A DNA stretch of 64,000 nt from Candidatus Brocadiaceae bacterium S225 (lineage in GTDB: Bacteria > Planctomycetota > Brocadiia > Brocadiales > Scalinduaceae): NCBI GenBank assembly GCA_007859995.1, contig SMSL01000012.1:35152-99151 (forward strand), written 5' to 3'. Positions 42,991 through 53,346 of this stretch are shown here, one piece after another. Made by a program: the position numbers and the translations under genes. Below the pieces are notes generated by a model. The model was given only the letters and a program-made list of their open reading frames with translations. It was not told the DNA's origin and did not search any database. How positions within the stretch are numbered: the first letter of the stretch is position 1; the number at the start of each line of letters is the position of its first letter.

Positions 42991-44803
42991 TGTTATCCCT
43001 CCGGGATTGATATTTATTGCAGGAGCATTCATTGTTCCCTTATTAAGGGGAAAGGTAAAAAGTATATACCTCCTGCTTCTACCGGTCATAAGCTTTGTAA
43101 ATCTTATTTATATATCTAAAGGAACACACGGGACTATCAATTTTCTGGATCATCAGATCATATTTTGCAATATAGACAGGCTTAGTCTGGTCTTCGGATA
43201 CATATTTCATATTATTGCTTTCATAAAGATACTTTATGGTATTCATGTGAAAAACGATATCGAATATATAGCATGTCTTTTTTATGCCGGCTGTGCCATA
43301 GGTGTTACCTTTTCAGGAGATCTTATCTCACTTTTCTGCTTTTGGGAAATGATGACGATAGGTTCAGTTTTTATTATTTGGGCGCGAAAAACAAGGAAAT
43401 CAATCGAGGCAGGGTTTAGATATATTCTGGTTCATTTTTTTGGCGGCGTCATACTTCTGGTAGGAATAATCTTGTATATTTATGAAAATGGTTCTATTGA
43501 GTTTGGGTATATAGGATTAGATGGACTAGGATCATATTTTATATTTTTCGGATTCGGAGTAAACTGTGCCTGGCCATTTATTCATTCATGGCTTACTGAT
43601 GCCTATCCGGAGGCTACGATTGTTGGTACTGTATTTTTAAGCGCCTTTACAACAAAAACAGCCGTATATGTCCTGGCGAGATCATTTCCCGGAACGGAAG
43701 CCCTCATCTGGATTGGTACAGTAATGGCCGCATTTCCGATCTTTTACGCTATTATTGAGAATGATCTGAGAAGGGTGCTTTCATATAGCCTCATCAGCCA
43801 TGTCGGATTTATGGTGGTTGGGATTGGGATCGGTACGGAATTTTCTTTAAATGGTGCAACTGCCTATGCTTTTGCACACATTCTTTACAAATCACTTCTT
43901 TTTATGACTATGGGCGCCATTTTACATCAGACAGGTAGGATTAATGCAACAGATTTGGGAGGCTTATATAAGGCTATGCCTCTGACATGTATCTTTTGTA
44001 TAGTGGGAGCAGCATCATTGTCAGCATTTCCCCTGTTTAGTGGTTTTGTATGCGAATCTCTGGTAATGTCTGCCGTAGCAAAGAGCCATATGTCTGGTAT
44101 CTGGCTGACTCTCCTTATTGCCTCAACCGGCGGATTTATCAGTACAGGGATTAAGATTCCCTATTTTGCATTCTTTTCGCAAGACTCAGGTATCAGGACA
44201 AAGGAAGCACCTCTTAATATGTTAATAGCCATGGGTATTGCCGCAGCGTTATGCATTTTTATAGGCTCATTCCCGGCTACGCTATACAGTATCCTGCCTT
44301 TTCCTGTTGATTATGTACCTTACACGATGTCACATGTAATATCTCAACTTCAGTTGCTAATGTTTTCAGCGCTGGCATTCACACTCCTTTACCTATCGGC
44401 AATCTACCCGTCTGAAATAAGGGCAATCAATCTCGATGCTGACTGGTTTTATCGAAAAGGAGCTAAAGGATTCCTCTGGCTTCTGGAAAATCCATTGGCC
44501 TGGTTTGGTAATCAGGTTAGAACCACAATTTTTTCAACCATTCCCCAATCTTGTATATGGTTTAGCAAGAACCCGCTTATGGCTTTGGAGTTGGCTGGCA
44601 ACAATATAGTGATTGCGATATTTGAGGAGTCATTTACGAAAGAAAGGTTAGAGAAGCTAAGGGAACGGATAGCAGAAAAATTAACTGACTACCCCGGAGA
44701 CGTAATCAGATACTCACATGTTGGCACAACGGTCATCTGGGTAATGGGATTTTTACTGGCATACCTGATAATATATATTGTCAGTGGTAGAATAGTTGTA
44801 TGA
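42983..44803 (+). CDS. NuoL/MrpA-like antiporter subunit (third copy)
   Basis: 606 aa from ATG 42983, overlapping the preceding gene; the earlier in-frame start is unlikely. About 15 membrane helices. The core is FSGDLISLFCFWEMMTIGSVFIIWARKTRKS (channel Glu), FGFGVNCAWPFIHSWLTDAYPEATIVGTVFLSAFTTKTAVYVL and HILYKSLLFMTMG. The usual Lys before the PFH motif is replaced in VNCAWPFIHSW, an oddity for an ion-translocating helix. A C-terminal extension (FLWLLENPLAWFGNQVRTTIF) ends in a final membrane helix. Relics of that extension recur at 50941. Confidence 0.88.
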   Translation: MINVIPPGLIFIAGAFIVPLLRGKVKSIYLLLLPVISFVNLIYISKGTHGTINFLDHQIIFCNIDRLSLVFGYIFHIIAFIKILYGIHVKNDIEYIACLFYAGCAIGVTFSGDLISLFCFWEMMTIGSVFIIWARKTRKSIEAGFRYILVHFFGGVILLVGIILYIYENGSIEFGYIGLDGLGSYFIFFGFGVNCAWPFIHSWLTDAYPEATIVGTVFLSAFTTKTAVYVLARSFPGTEALIWIGTVMAAFPIFYAIIENDLRRVLSYSLISHVGFMVVGIGIGTEFSLNGATAYAFAHILYKSLLFMTMGAILHQTGRINATDLGGLYKAMPLTCIFCIVGAASLSAFPLFSGFVCESLVMSAVAKSHMSGIWLTLLIASTGGFISTGIKIPYFAFFSQDSGIRTKEAPLNMLIAMGIAAALCIFIGSFPATLYSILPFPVDYVPYTMSHVISQLQLLMFSALAFTLLYLSAIYPSEIRAINLDADWFYRKGAKGFLWLLENPLAWFGNQVRTTIFSTIPQSCIWFSKNPLMALELAGNNIVIAIFEESFTKERLEKLRERIAEKLTDYPGDVIRYSHVGTTVIWVMGFLLAYLIIYIVSGRIVV

Positions 44804-45101
44804 AAAAGATCGCAGCAACAGTTCATCTACTTACGATGTATACTTGCCTCATAAAACTAACCAAAGGGCAAAATCACGTAAACAATTATCTGGAAAACGA
44901 CCATGGCTTAAGAATTCAGCCGTTCGCACATTTGTAATAAACAAGCCAAAACATAAGAAAAGCCATATTCCTAACCGTATATCTACAGAAGAGCATTCAA
45001 AACAGATTGAAAAAGCGTATTCAACCTGGTCAAAGAAGAAATGCCTTAAGTTTAAAACACCATTACATGTCTTTAACCCATGTGTTGCACTTCCTCGTTG
45101 A
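44796..45101 (+). pseudogene. IS30-family transposase remnant
   Basis: The frame contains KHKKSHIPNRISTEEHSKQIEK, the IS30 pattern GKIPNRVSIxERPxxVE that precedes the DDE domain. It then jumps to TWSKKKCLKFKTPLHVFNPCVALPR, the typical IS30 C-terminus (RKCLGYKTPxEVFxxxVAL). The catalytic middle is deleted. It lies at the junction between the two Mrp clusters, a plausible scar of their joining. Confidence 0.65.
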
Positions 45102-45272
45102 ATTCATCTAATAAATTATTGACAAATAATAATTGTATGACACAATTTATAATGAGGACAAAGAAAAGCGTGATCAATGGGTTTTTCACCCTTGAATAGC
45201 TTTGACAAAAATCACAAAGGATTTTAATGCCAGAGTGGACGAATTGACTTTTAATGTATATTATATAACACT

Positions 45273-47579
45273 ATGGGTATAATTACTTCCATTTTGTCGG
45301 GTTTTGCGCTGGCCTTTATTGCACCAGTTTTATATCGGTTCGGACGTGGGGCTACAGGTTGGATTGTTGCCATGCTGCCACTGGGTCTGGCGGCCTACTT
45401 TTCAAGCCTTATTCCACAAGTATGCTCTGGCGAGGTCATAACCGAATCCTTCCGATGGATACCAAGTTTAGGGATTAATCTTTCCTTTTATTTAGATGGC
45501 TTGAGTCTGCTCTTTGCGTTGCTAATCAGCAGTATCGGAGCTCTCATACTGATATACGCAGGAAGGTACTTGTCCGGGCATCCTTGCCTTGGTCGATTTT
45601 ACCTCTATATCTTGATGTTCATGGCCTCGATGCTCGGGGTCGTTCTGGCAGATAACCTGATTACGCTTTTTGTATTTTGGGAGCTAACCAGCCTGAGCTC
45701 ATATTTCCTGATCGGCTTTGAACACGATCGTCATGAATCACGCGCAGCGGCGTTACAGGCGTTGCTTGTAACCGGTATTGGGGGACTGGCCTTACTGGCG
45801 GGATTTATCTTGTTGGGACAGACCGGCGAAAGCCTGGAGCTTTCCAACTTGCTAAACAGCGGTGATGCGATACGAAATCACCAGCTTTATACCCCAATTC
45901 TGCTCCTCGTTCTGGCCGGCGCCTTTACCAAATCGGCTCAGGTTCCTTTTCATTTCTGGTTACCGAGTGCAATGGAAGCGCCCACTCCGGTCAGCGCTTA
46001 CCTGCATTCAGCAACAATGGTTAAGGCGGGTATTTACCTGCTGGCGCGCCTGAGTCCAGTCCTGGGCGGCACCGATCTCTGGCTCTATTCCCTCACCACC
46101 GCCGGCGCTGCGACCATGGTGGTTGGCGCATACATGGCCATCCAGCAGTCCAACCTCAAGCTCATCCTGGCATACTCCACAGTAAGTGTTCTGGGTATTC
46201 TAACCATGCTCCTGGGTTTAGGTACGGAATTGGCGATTAAGGCAGCCATGGTTTTCCTGGTTGGTCATGTCTTGTACAAGGCTGCCCTGTTTTTAGTAGC
46301 AGGCGCTGTTGATCATGAAACCGGCACGCGCGATGTGAACCGGCTCGGCGGTCTGTGGCGCGCCATGCCGATTACGGCAATCGCTGCCGGACTGGCTGCG
46401 CTGTCGATGTCCGGGTTGCCACCTTTCTTCGGTTTTATTGGAAAAGAACTTTTTTATGAAGCAGGATTAACGGTCCAATCGGCTGCTCATCTATTAACCG
46501 GCGTATCTATGTTGACGGGCATGTTATTGTTTGTGGCGGCCGGGATGGCGGGTATTCGCCCGTTCATCGGACGTCAATATATCCTGCACAAAAAACCACA
46601 TGAACCGCCGGTAAGTTTGTGGCTGGGGCCTGTGTTACTGGCTGGTTCGGGATTGGCCTGTGGAGTGGCGCCCGGTCTGGTTGACACCTCCCTGGTAGCT
46701 CCAGCCGTATCGGCCATAATCGGACATCCGGTTCCCGTAAAACTGGCCTTGTGGCATGGCCTGAATCCGGCGCTTGTCATAGGTACCATTACCGTTGCTG
46801 GCGGGTTGGGATTATTTGCAGTAAGAAGCAGGTTGATAAAAGTCCTGTCACCATTGAGCAATGTTGTCGTACTTAGCCCTACGTACCTGTATAAACGGTC
46901 ACTCGATGGGTTGATGGCGATAGCCTCTCTACAGGCCAGAATAATACAGAGCGGATATCAGCGTTATTATCTGTTGATCATTTTTACCGTTACCGCGGCT
47001 CTGGTATTGTACACGCTGATTAGTTTAGGAGGATTGCATGGGCCGGTTAACCTGTCGAATATACAGTTTTATGAAGCAGGACTGGCGGCTCTCATCTTGA
47101 TGGGAGCATTGCTGTCGATTCTAACCAACTCCAGATTTACAGCGGTTGCCGCACTTGGTGTGGTGGGATACAGTGTGGCCTTGATTTACATTATTTATGG
47201 AGCGCCAGACCTGGCCACCACCCAGATTCTGATTGAAACATTAACCGTTATCTTATTCGTGCTGGTGGTTTATCATCTACCAATCTTTTCTAAATTCTCC
47301 AGTGTAGCAGCGCGTATCCGCGACGCATTGATCTCATTATTTGCCGGCGGAACCATGACCGCTTTAGTGTTAAAGGCAACCAACGTTCAATTTCATCCAA
47401 CCATCTCCAGTTATTTTGCAGAGAATAGTGTGCCGCTTGCCCACGGGCGCAATATCGTCAATGTTATTCTGGTAGATTTTCGCGCCCTTGATACACTGGG
47501 GGAAATTACTGTACTTGCTGTTGCCGGCATTGGTGTTTATGCATTGCTTAAGTTGAAACTCAAGCCGGAGGGGGTATAA
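45273..47579 (+). CDS. mrpA: Mrp/Mnh antiporter subunit A
   Basis: 768-aa large subunit starting the second, canonical cluster. A NuoL-like N-terminal two-thirds has channel Glu ([20 protein letters not shown]), Lys ([38 protein letters not shown]) and [14 protein letters not shown]. The C-terminal third has MbhD/MbhE-like helices ([25 protein letters not shown], then [30 protein letters not shown]). DNA here is visibly more GC-rich than the first cluster, suggesting separate origin. No close ribosome-binding site. Confidence 0.95.
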   Translation: MGIITSILSGFALAFIAPVLYRFGRGATGWIVAMLPLGLAAYFSSLIPQVCSGEVITESFRWIPSLGINLSFYLDGLSLLFALLISSIGALILIYAGRYLSGHPCLGRFYLYILMFMASMLGVVLADNLITLFVFWELTSLSSYFLIGFEHDRHESRAAALQALLVTGIGGLALLAGFILLGQTGESLELSNLLNSGDAIRNHQLYTPILLLVLAGAFTKSAQVPFHFWLPSAMEAPTPVSAYLHSATMVKAGIYLLARLSPVLGGTDLWLYSLTTAGAATMVVGAYMAIQQSNLKLILAYSTVSVLGILTMLLGLGTELAIKAAMVFLVGHVLYKAALFLVAGAVDHETGTRDVNRLGGLWRAMPITAIAAGLAALSMSGLPPFFGFIGKELFYEAGLTVQSAAHLLTGVSMLTGMLLFVAAGMAGIRPFIGRQYILHKKPHEPPVSLWLGPVLLAGSGLACGVAPGLVDTSLVAPAVSAIIGHPVPVKLALWHGLNPALVIGTITVAGGLGLFAVRSRLIKVLSPLSNVVVLSPTYLYKRSLDGLMAIASLQARIIQSGYQRYYLLIIFTVTAALVLYTLISLGGLHGPVNLSNIQFYEAGLAALILMGALLSILTNSRFTAVAALGVVGYSVALIYIIYGAPDLATTQILIETLTVILFVLVVYHLPIFSKFSSVAARIRDALISLFAGGTMTALVLKATNVQFHPTISSYFAENSVPLAHGRNIVNVILVDFRALDTLGEITVLAVAGIGVYALLKLKLKPEGV

Positions 47580-47993
47580 ATGGATTCAATAATTCTGCGC
47601 ACGGCTGCCCGTTATCTGATGCCTATATTCTTATTATTTTCTGTTATAATATTGCTACGCGGGCATAATGCCCCGGGCGGAGGGTTTATCGGAGGATTGC
47701 TCGCAGCCGGAGCGTTTGTTTTTTATACCATCGCCTATGGAGTGGCGGCAGCGGGCCGGAAATTACTGGTTGCACCATACACACTCATTGCACTTGGGCT
47801 TCTGGTTGCATTCGGCAGCAGCATACTCTCATTTTTTAATGATCAACCTTTTATGACGGGTGAATGGAGTGTATTAAATACACCCTGGTTGGGTAAATTA
47901 CATATCGGCACTCCTCTCGTGTTTGACGCAGGCGTTTATCTCGTAGTTATCGGGGTTACGACAACTATCGTTTTTTCACTGGCAGAGGAGTAA
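47580..47993 (+). CDS. mrpB: Mrp antiporter subunit B (second cluster)
   Basis: 137 aa, four helices, with the MnhB signature [37 protein letters not shown] and [24 protein letters not shown]. It begins at the base after the mrpA stop. A shorter relative of the product at 37793, differing widely in sequence, so the clusters are not a recent duplication. Confidence 0.93.
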   Translation: MDSIILRTAARYLMPIFLLFSVIILLRGHNAPGGGFIGGLLAAGAFVFYTIAYGVAAAGRKLLVAPYTLIALGLLVAFGSSILSFFNDQPFMTGEWSVLNTPWLGKLHIGTPLVFDAGVYLVVIGVTTTIVFSLAEE

Positions 47994-48002
47994 ATAGTAA
48001 CT

Positions 48003-48350
48003 ATGGATACGGTTCTTGCAATTGTGATTGGAGGCCTATATGCCGCAGGGTTTTATTCGATGCTGCGACGCAGCATTGTCAAACTGGTCATTGGGTTTAT
48101 ATTGCTGTCAAACGCCACAAACTTGCTTATCTTTACAGCAAGCGGTTTAACTCGTGGCCGGCCGCCGCTGGTTATAGAAGGGGCGAACGCCCTGGCGCAG
48201 CCTCACGCAGACCCGTTGCCGCAAGCGCTAATTCTGACAGCCATCGTCATTGGTTTTGGCGTGTTAGCCTTTATTCTCGTTCTGGTTCATCGTGTCTACC
48301 AGACAATTGGAACGGACGACATGGATAAAATGAAAGGAATAGACACTTGA
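48003..48350 (+). CDS. mrpC: Mrp antiporter subunit C (second cluster)
   Basis: 115 aa, NuoK-like. [38 protein letters not shown] and [26 protein letters not shown] define MnhC. It overlaps mrpD by four bases. Confidence 0.93.
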   Translation: MDTVLAIVIGGLYAAGFYSMLRRSIVKLVIGFILLSNATNLLIFTASGLTRGRPPLVIEGANALAQPHADPLPQALILTAIVIGFGVLAFILVLVHRVYQTIGTDDMDKMKGIDT

Positions 48351-49858
48351 AGCTATTAATTGTTTTGCCCATTCTAATCCCTTTTGCCACCGCTATCGCC
48401 TCCCTGTTTGTCAGGCGTTGGATATTGGCGCAGCGCATCCTGGGAGTAGCAGGGGCAGCAGGTTTACTGGGTGCAGCGCTGGCGCTTTTAAAAATGGTAG
48501 AGGGCGATGGCATCCAGGCTGTGCAGATAGGCAACTGGCCGGCGCCTTACGGCATCACGCTGGTTGCCGATCTCTTTGGCGCTATCATGGTTACGCTGGC
48601 GGGGCTGATGGGGTTTGCCGTTGCAGTTTACTCACTGGCAAGTATGGACGCGCAGCGTGAGAAGTTTGGCTACTATTCACTCCTGCACATTATGTTAATG
48701 GGTGTGTGCGGCGCATTCCTGACCGGCGACTTGTTCAACCTTTACGTCTGGTTTGAAGTCTTGCTGATTTCTTCGTTCGTATTAATGGCCCTGGGTGGCG
48801 AAAGGGCACAGATTGAAGGCGCTTTGAAGTACGTTACGCTGAACCTGATTTCTTCGGCCCTGTTTCTGGCTGGCATAGGAATATTGTACGGCAAAATTGG
48901 CACCTTGAATATGGCCGACCTGGCCTATAAACTGAGCCTCGAACCCCAGTCCAACCTGATTAACAGTTCGGCGATGTTGTTCTTGATTGCTTTCGGGATA
49001 AAAGCGGCCATTTTTCCCCTTTTTTTCTGGCTGCCGGATTCGTATCATACACCGCCGGTGGCAGTATCGGCTATCTTTGCAGGTTTGCTGACAAAGGTGG
49101 GCGTTTACGTCATGATCCGCGCCTTTACCCTGTTTTTTGTACAGGACGTGGGCTTCACTCATACACTTATTCTGGTGTTGGCTGGTCTTACAATGGTAAC
49201 AGGCGTATTGGGCGCTGTGGCGCAAAACGAAATGCGGCGGTTATTGTCTTTTCATATAATCAGTCAGATTGGGTATATTTTGATGGGACTGGGTTTGTTT
49301 AGAGTACTGGCATTAGCTGGTGCTATTTTTTTTATACTTCACGTGTCAATCGTTAAAGTCGCATTGTTTCTCGTCTCCGGGGTTGTAGAACGTCTACGCG
49401 GAACAGGGCAATTAAAAGAACTGGGAGGGCTCTACCGGGCCTATCCCTGCCTGGCCGTTTTGTTTATTATACCGGCGATGTCCCTGGCTGGAATTCCGCC
49501 GCTTTCAGGTTTTTTCGCCAAACTTGCCCTGGTAAAGGCCGGATTGGAAATGGAGCAATATGCCATAGTGATCACCGCTCTGGGAGTCAGCCTCCTGACC
49601 CTATTCTCTATGATAAAAATCTGGGGCGAAGTCTTTTGGAAACCAGAGCCAACAAAATCTGAATATATAGGTTCTGAACAGCCGCAAATTTTAAAAAAAT
49701 CGCAAATCTTGTTTCTCAGTCCCATTGTGTTGCTGGCCTTTTTGGCCGTACTGTTTGGTCTTGCTGCGGAGCCGTTCTTCACCCTGGCCACACGCGCAGC
49801 CGAACAGTTGCTTGATCCGTCTGAATATATTCATGCCGTGTTTGGAGGAAAACCATGA
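48347..49858 (+). CDS. mrpD: Mrp antiporter subunit D (second cluster)
   Basis: 503-aa NuoM/N-like ion-translocating subunit. Channel Glu in [26 protein letters not shown], Lys in [41 protein letters not shown], and a third Lys in [14 protein letters not shown]. All key residues of MrpD are in place. Starts in a four-base overlap with mrpC and ends overlapping mrpE. Confidence 0.95.
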   Translation: MKLLIVLPILIPFATAIASLFVRRWILAQRILGVAGAAGLLGAALALLKMVEGDGIQAVQIGNWPAPYGITLVADLFGAIMVTLAGLMGFAVAVYSLASMDAQREKFGYYSLLHIMLMGVCGAFLTGDLFNLYVWFEVLLISSFVLMALGGERAQIEGALKYVTLNLISSALFLAGIGILYGKIGTLNMADLAYKLSLEPQSNLINSSAMLFLIAFGIKAAIFPLFFWLPDSYHTPPVAVSAIFAGLLTKVGVYVMIRAFTLFFVQDVGFTHTLILVLAGLTMVTGVLGAVAQNEMRRLLSFHIISQIGYILMGLGLFRVLALAGAIFFILHVSIVKVALFLVSGVVERLRGTGQLKELGGLYRAYPCLAVLFIIPAMSLAGIPPLSGFFAKLALVKAGLEMEQYAIVITALGVSLLTLFSMIKIWGEVFWKPEPTKSEYIGSEQPQILKKSQILFLSPIVLLAFLAVLFGLAAEPFFTLATRAAEQLLDPSEYIHAVFGGKP

Positions 49859-50205
49859 TTAATATTTTTAGAAAGATCCTTATAAAACCGTTTGTGATTG
49901 CCTGGTTTGTGTTGTTCTACCTGAAAGAACTCTTTCTGGCAAACATGCGGGTGGCGCACGATGTTTTAACGCCGCGCCACCGCATGAAGCCCGGCATAAT
50001 CGCCATCCCGCTGGATATCAAGTCCGACCTTGGCATTTTAGCCCTGACAAATCTTATCACCATGACGCCCGGCACCCTGAGCCTGGACGTCTCTACTGAC
50101 GGAAGCGTGTTATATATCCACGCCATGTACATCGATGACCTTGATGGACTTCGCCGTGAGATCAAAGAAGGATTCGAAAAGAAGGTAATGGAGGTGTTTG
50201 GATGA
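49855..50205 (+). CDS. mrpE: Mrp antiporter subunit E (second cluster, short)
   Basis: 116 aa, shorter than the usual 155-170. One N-terminal membrane helix ([24 protein letters not shown]) and the soluble MnhE part ([36 protein letters not shown]) are present. The first pair of membrane helices seen in longer MrpE is absent, a recognised short form. Overlaps both neighbours. Confidence 0.92.
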   Translation: MINIFRKILIKPFVIAWFVLFYLKELFLANMRVAHDVLTPRHRMKPGIIAIPLDIKSDLGILALTNLITMTPGTLSLDVSTDGSVLYIHAMYIDDLDGLRREIKEGFEKKVMEVFG

Positions 50206-50486
50206 TCTTACAAGAGCTTACATTGATTAAGGGCGCGGTCTTGTTTGCTTTTTTTATCTTAATCATATCCCTTTTTCTGGCGTTTTTTCGACTGGCGCGC
50301 GGCCCCGTTCTGCCCGACCGGATTGTGGCTCTTGACCTTATTGTCTCGTTGGCGGTCGGTTTGATTGCCGGATATACAATACTTACCAAACAATCCGTCT
50401 TTCTGGATACGGCAGTCGTGCTGACCATGATTGCATTTCTGGGCACAGTGGCCTTTGCACGCTATTTAGAAAGGAGATGGTTATGA
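50202..50486 (+). CDS. mrpF: Mrp antiporter subunit F (second cluster)
   Basis: 94 aa, three helices. FFRLARGPVLPDRIVALDLIVSLAVGLIAGYTILTKQSVFLDTAVVLTMIAFLGTVAFARYLERR is a textbook MnhF sequence, including the DRIVALD motif and the acidic residue before TAVVL. Overlaps mrpE and mrpG. Confidence 0.94.
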   Translation: MILQELTLIKGAVLFAFFILIISLFLAFFRLARGPVLPDRIVALDLIVSLAVGLIAGYTILTKQSVFLDTAVVLTMIAFLGTVAFARYLERRWL

Positions 50487-50905
50487 TAAGGGAATGGATC
50501 TGTGCAATACTGTTGGTCTCTGGCGCCCTATTTATGTTTGTGGGTGCTCTGGGTGTTGTGCGCCTGCCAGACCTGTTCACCAGGATGCACGCGGCCACTA
50601 AGTCCGCTTCTTTTGGTTCGGTTCTGATGCTGTGCGCCGTAGCCGTATATTTTGGAGAGGTCTGGATTATTTTCGAAACCCTCCTTGTGATCTTCTTTAT
50701 CTTTCTGACTACGCCGGTGGGAACCCACATGATCGGGCGCGTGGGATACTTGCTTGGCACTCCACTGTGGCAAGGAACCGTAATCAATGAATTACAGGGC
50801 CGCTACAATATGCGCAAACGGGTACTGGAAAGCGGGCTCCACGATTCTGCCACTCAAACAGGTAATGAAAATAAAATGGATAATCACCTTAATGAAATAA
50901 AGTGA
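50477..50905 (+). CDS. mrpG: Mrp antiporter subunit G (second cluster)
   Basis: 142 aa with three helices and the MnhG motif VRLPDLFTRMHAATKSASFGSVLMLCAVAVYF. The TTPVGTHMIGRVGYLLG segment follows. The hydrophilic C-terminal tail is longer than average. Last gene of the canonical A-G cluster; overlaps mrpF by ten bases. Confidence 0.94.
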   Translation: MVMIREWICAILLVSGALFMFVGALGVVRLPDLFTRMHAATKSASFGSVLMLCAVAVYFGEVWIIFETLLVIFFIFLTTPVGTHMIGRVGYLLGTPLWQGTVINELQGRYNMRKRVLESGLHDSATQTGNENKMDNHLNEIK

Positions 50906-50940
50906 AACACCCCGCCCACAGAGGGTGTGTTACAATTGCC

Positions 50941-51095
50941 AACTGGGTAATTGGATTCTTCTGGCTACAGAACAATCCGTTGGACTGGTTTGGTAGTCAG
51001 GTTAAGACCATATTTTAGTAACCATACTCCAATCATTTATATGGTTCAGCAGGAACCCTCGGGCGGCATTGAAGCTGTCCGGTAGCTATACATAG
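50941..51095 (+). pseudogene. Relic of the NuoL-like subunit C-terminal region
   Basis: Translation gives NWVIGFFWLQNNPLDWFGSQVKTIF and, after a one-base shift, TILQSFIWFSRNPRAALKLSG. This matches GFLWLLENPLAWFGNQVRTTIF and IPQSCIWFSKNPLMALELAG of the gene at 42983. A diverged, frameshifted copy of about 50 codons therefore lies after the second cluster. It shows that a related third antiporter gene once stood here. Confidence 0.75.
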
Positions 51096-51126
51096 TATAG
51101 GGGTCTGACCCCATACCTTTACTATA

Positions 51127-52701
51127 ATGAAATTTGATATAACAAAACTGTTGAAAGCAGAATGTTTTAAGCATTCGGTATCACGCATAGAGCTTATCGA
51201 AACCCATATATCATGGGTGGTCCTCACCGGCGAGTTTGCCTACAAAATAAAAAAACCGGTCAATTTCGGTTTCCTGGACTTTTCTACACTGGAAAAACGC
51301 CGCCTATGTTGCGAGCAGGAACTACGACTCAACCGCAGGCTCGCAGCCGAACTCTACCTGGATGTAGTGACCATCAATGGAAGTGTTGACAGACCCCTGG
51401 TTTCATCCGAAGGTGAGGTTATTGAATATGCAGTCAAGATGCTGCAATTTAACCAGGATGCACAACTCGATAACAGGCTAGCCTCCGGCAGGCTCAACCT
51501 TGAGCATATGGATGTTATTGCACGCATGGTGGCGAATTTTCATCAGGCGATCGAGGTGGCTACGGCAGCCACGGACTATGGCAATAGCGATGTGGTATAT
51601 CAGCCTGTAGAAGAAAACTTTATGCAAATACGTCAACACCTGGACACTGCGCTATATGCAGAAACCCTGGACTCACTGCAGCAATGGAGCAGCGCTGAAT
51701 TTGCGCGACTGGAAGCGGTGTTTACCCGGCGCAAGCGGGATGGTTTTGTACGTGAATGTCATGGTGACATGCATTTGCGAAACATGTTATGGCTGAAACA
51801 TGGGGCGCATAAGACTTCTGCCGGCCGTCCAGTGGCTTTTGACTGTATTGAATTTAATGATCGCTTACGCTGGATAGATGTACACAGTGAAATCGCATTT
51901 TTGATTATGGATTTGCAGGACAGGCAGCAACATCAACTGGCGCACCGGTTTTTGAATACCTACCTTGAAGCCAGTGGTGATTATGAAGGTCTGCGGATAT
52001 TGCCGTTCTATCTTTGTTACCGGGCCCTGGTGCGGGCCAAGGTGGATGCTTTACGTCTCGAACAGGAAAATATTGAGCATTCAGCACAAGGCGCATTGCG
52101 CGCGGAATTTGAGTCCTATCTCGGGCTGGCAACCAGCTACACCCGGCGTCCGGCACCGCGACTGATTATCATGCGCGGGGTATCCGCCTCCGGCAAAAGT
52201 ACAGTATCGCAACAGCTGCTGGATGTACTGGGCGCGGTGCGAATTCGATCTGATGTTGAACGCAAGCGCCTGTTCCATATTCCAACTGACAACACTGGAG
52301 CTAATGCAATTGCTAGCGGGATATATTCTGAGCAAGCCTCAGAGCGTACTTATGCAAAGCTTGCAGGCCTGGCCTCGGCAGTCATCGCAGCAGGCTATAG
52401 TGTGATAGTTGATGCTGCCTTTATCCAATATGATCAGCGAAAAGCGTTCCAGGCGCTTGCCGTTCGTATGGCTATTCCCTATATCATAATCGAGGTCACG
52501 GCCCCCAACGAGGTACTGCGCAAGCGCATCATGGCCCGGAAGCATGATGTCTCCGATGCGGACCTCGCCGTGCTCGAACACCAGCTCTCAATCTGGCAAG
52601 CGCTGGAATCTGCTGAACTCAGTACTTCGATTTCGGTAAATACCGCTAAGGTGGTGGAGATTGATGCCCTGGTTGGTCAGATCAAAGCAGGTCTGTGTTG
52701 A
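51127..52701 (+). CDS. Aminoglycoside-phosphotransferase-like/P-loop kinase fusion
   Basis: 524-aa two-domain protein. The N-terminal part (about 1-330) resembles the APH/choline-kinase fold with HGDMHLRNML as the catalytic loop and FDCIEFNDRLRWIDVHSE as the metal-binding segment. The C-terminal part is an AAA_33-type P-loop kinase (GVSASGKST, about residue 352) with the DVERKRLF pattern. Such fusions are widespread and their substrate is unknown; antibiotic resistance should not be assumed. GC-rich like the second Mrp cluster, so possibly acquired with it. ATG has no strong ribosome-binding site. Confidence 0.88.
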   Translation: MKFDITKLLKAECFKHSVSRIELIETHISWVVLTGEFAYKIKKPVNFGFLDFSTLEKRRLCCEQELRLNRRLAAELYLDVVTINGSVDRPLVSSEGEVIEYAVKMLQFNQDAQLDNRLASGRLNLEHMDVIARMVANFHQAIEVATAATDYGNSDVVYQPVEENFMQIRQHLDTALYAETLDSLQQWSSAEFARLEAVFTRRKRDGFVRECHGDMHLRNMLWLKHGAHKTSAGRPVAFDCIEFNDRLRWIDVHSEIAFLIMDLQDRQQHQLAHRFLNTYLEASGDYEGLRILPFYLCYRALVRAKVDALRLEQENIEHSAQGALRAEFESYLGLATSYTRRPAPRLIIMRGVSASGKSTVSQQLLDVLGAVRIRSDVERKRLFHIPTDNTGANAIASGIYSEQASERTYAKLAGLASAVIAAGYSVIVDAAFIQYDQRKAFQALAVRMAIPYIIIEVTAPNEVLRKRIMARKHDVSDADLAVLEHQLSIWQALESAELSTSISVNTAKVVEIDALVGQIKAGLC

Positions 52702-52719
52702 TGGTTCCATAAGAGACCC

Positions 52720-53160
52720 CTAATGTTCTTCCTTCATACGTATTTCATCACTATTCCAGGCAGGAAATAAAGACCCTGTAGCAATTTGGGTTTTGTTGCC
52801 TTTCTGTATCGATGAGTATGATCTTTCCGCAATATCGGTATAAAGACAACCCCAACCATTGATTTTAATTTCTGTATTGAAACTACCAAACACAAATTCA
52901 CCATTTACCGCAAGGGATGGAATTCCTTCAGGTGATATCCATCGATTATCAGCATCCAACAAAGCAAGAATGATGTTCAGCGCCGGACCATTTCCAATAT
53001 TTTTGATATACCACCCACGTCCGCTTTGAAAATAAAAGACAAGAACAGGTCGAAGTCCTATAATTCTTGATTTTCTGGCTGATAAAAATGAAATGGTAAT
53101 AGCAATAATAGAAACAATAATCGCTATTCCGGAAAATAGTATTTTTATATCAATATGCAA
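52720..53160 (-). CDS. Single-helix membrane protein, unknown
   Basis: 146 aa with one N-terminal membrane helix (ILFSGIAIIVSIIAITISFL), a short basic loop (SARKSR) and a beta-rich outer domain (YFQSGRGWYIKNIGNGPALNIILALLD). This N-terminal anchor plus beta domain is common in uncharacterised bacterial proteins. Its start lies beside the intI remnant and attI copy at 53.2 kb, on the same strand as that remnant. The real integrase body is missing, so this gene may have replaced it. Confidence 0.6.
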   Translation of the reverse strand: MHIDIKILFSGIAIIVSIIAITISFLSARKSRIIGLRPVLVFYFQSGRGWYIKNIGNGPALNIILALLDADNRWISPEGIPSLAVNGEFVFGSFNTEIKINGWGCLYTDIAERSYSSIQKGNKTQIATGSLFPAWNSDEIRMKEEH

Positions 53161-53322
53161 TTATTAACTCCATCCGATATTTCAAAATGGTATACTTATC
53201 ATTATGGTATATCATTATATAAAAGATACTATACGCTAAATAACTATAATATATACTTAAATTTTGTCATATAGTTTATAAACTCCGTGACTATACTGAA
53301 ACCATATAATAACTTGTTGCGT
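53161..53322. promoter_or_regulatory. attI: Second attI with decayed intI start
   Basis: Aligned with 27550-27687, the segment from 53178 keeps the first codons of intI on the minus strand (ATGATAAGTATACCAT, then a one-base insertion). It also keeps GATACTATAC direct-repeat units and CATATAATAACTTG, running into core GTTGCGT (53316-53322). The remaining integrase gene is gone. This is a second integron recombination platform lacking its own integrase. Confidence 0.78.
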
Positions 53323-53346
53323 AAGTAGATCATTATAGGAGACTGC

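Noticed and set aside
51127..52701. Aminoglycoside resistance gene
   Set aside because: The APH-like fold is fused to a P-loop kinase, a widespread family of unknown substrate; the window gives no resistance evidence.
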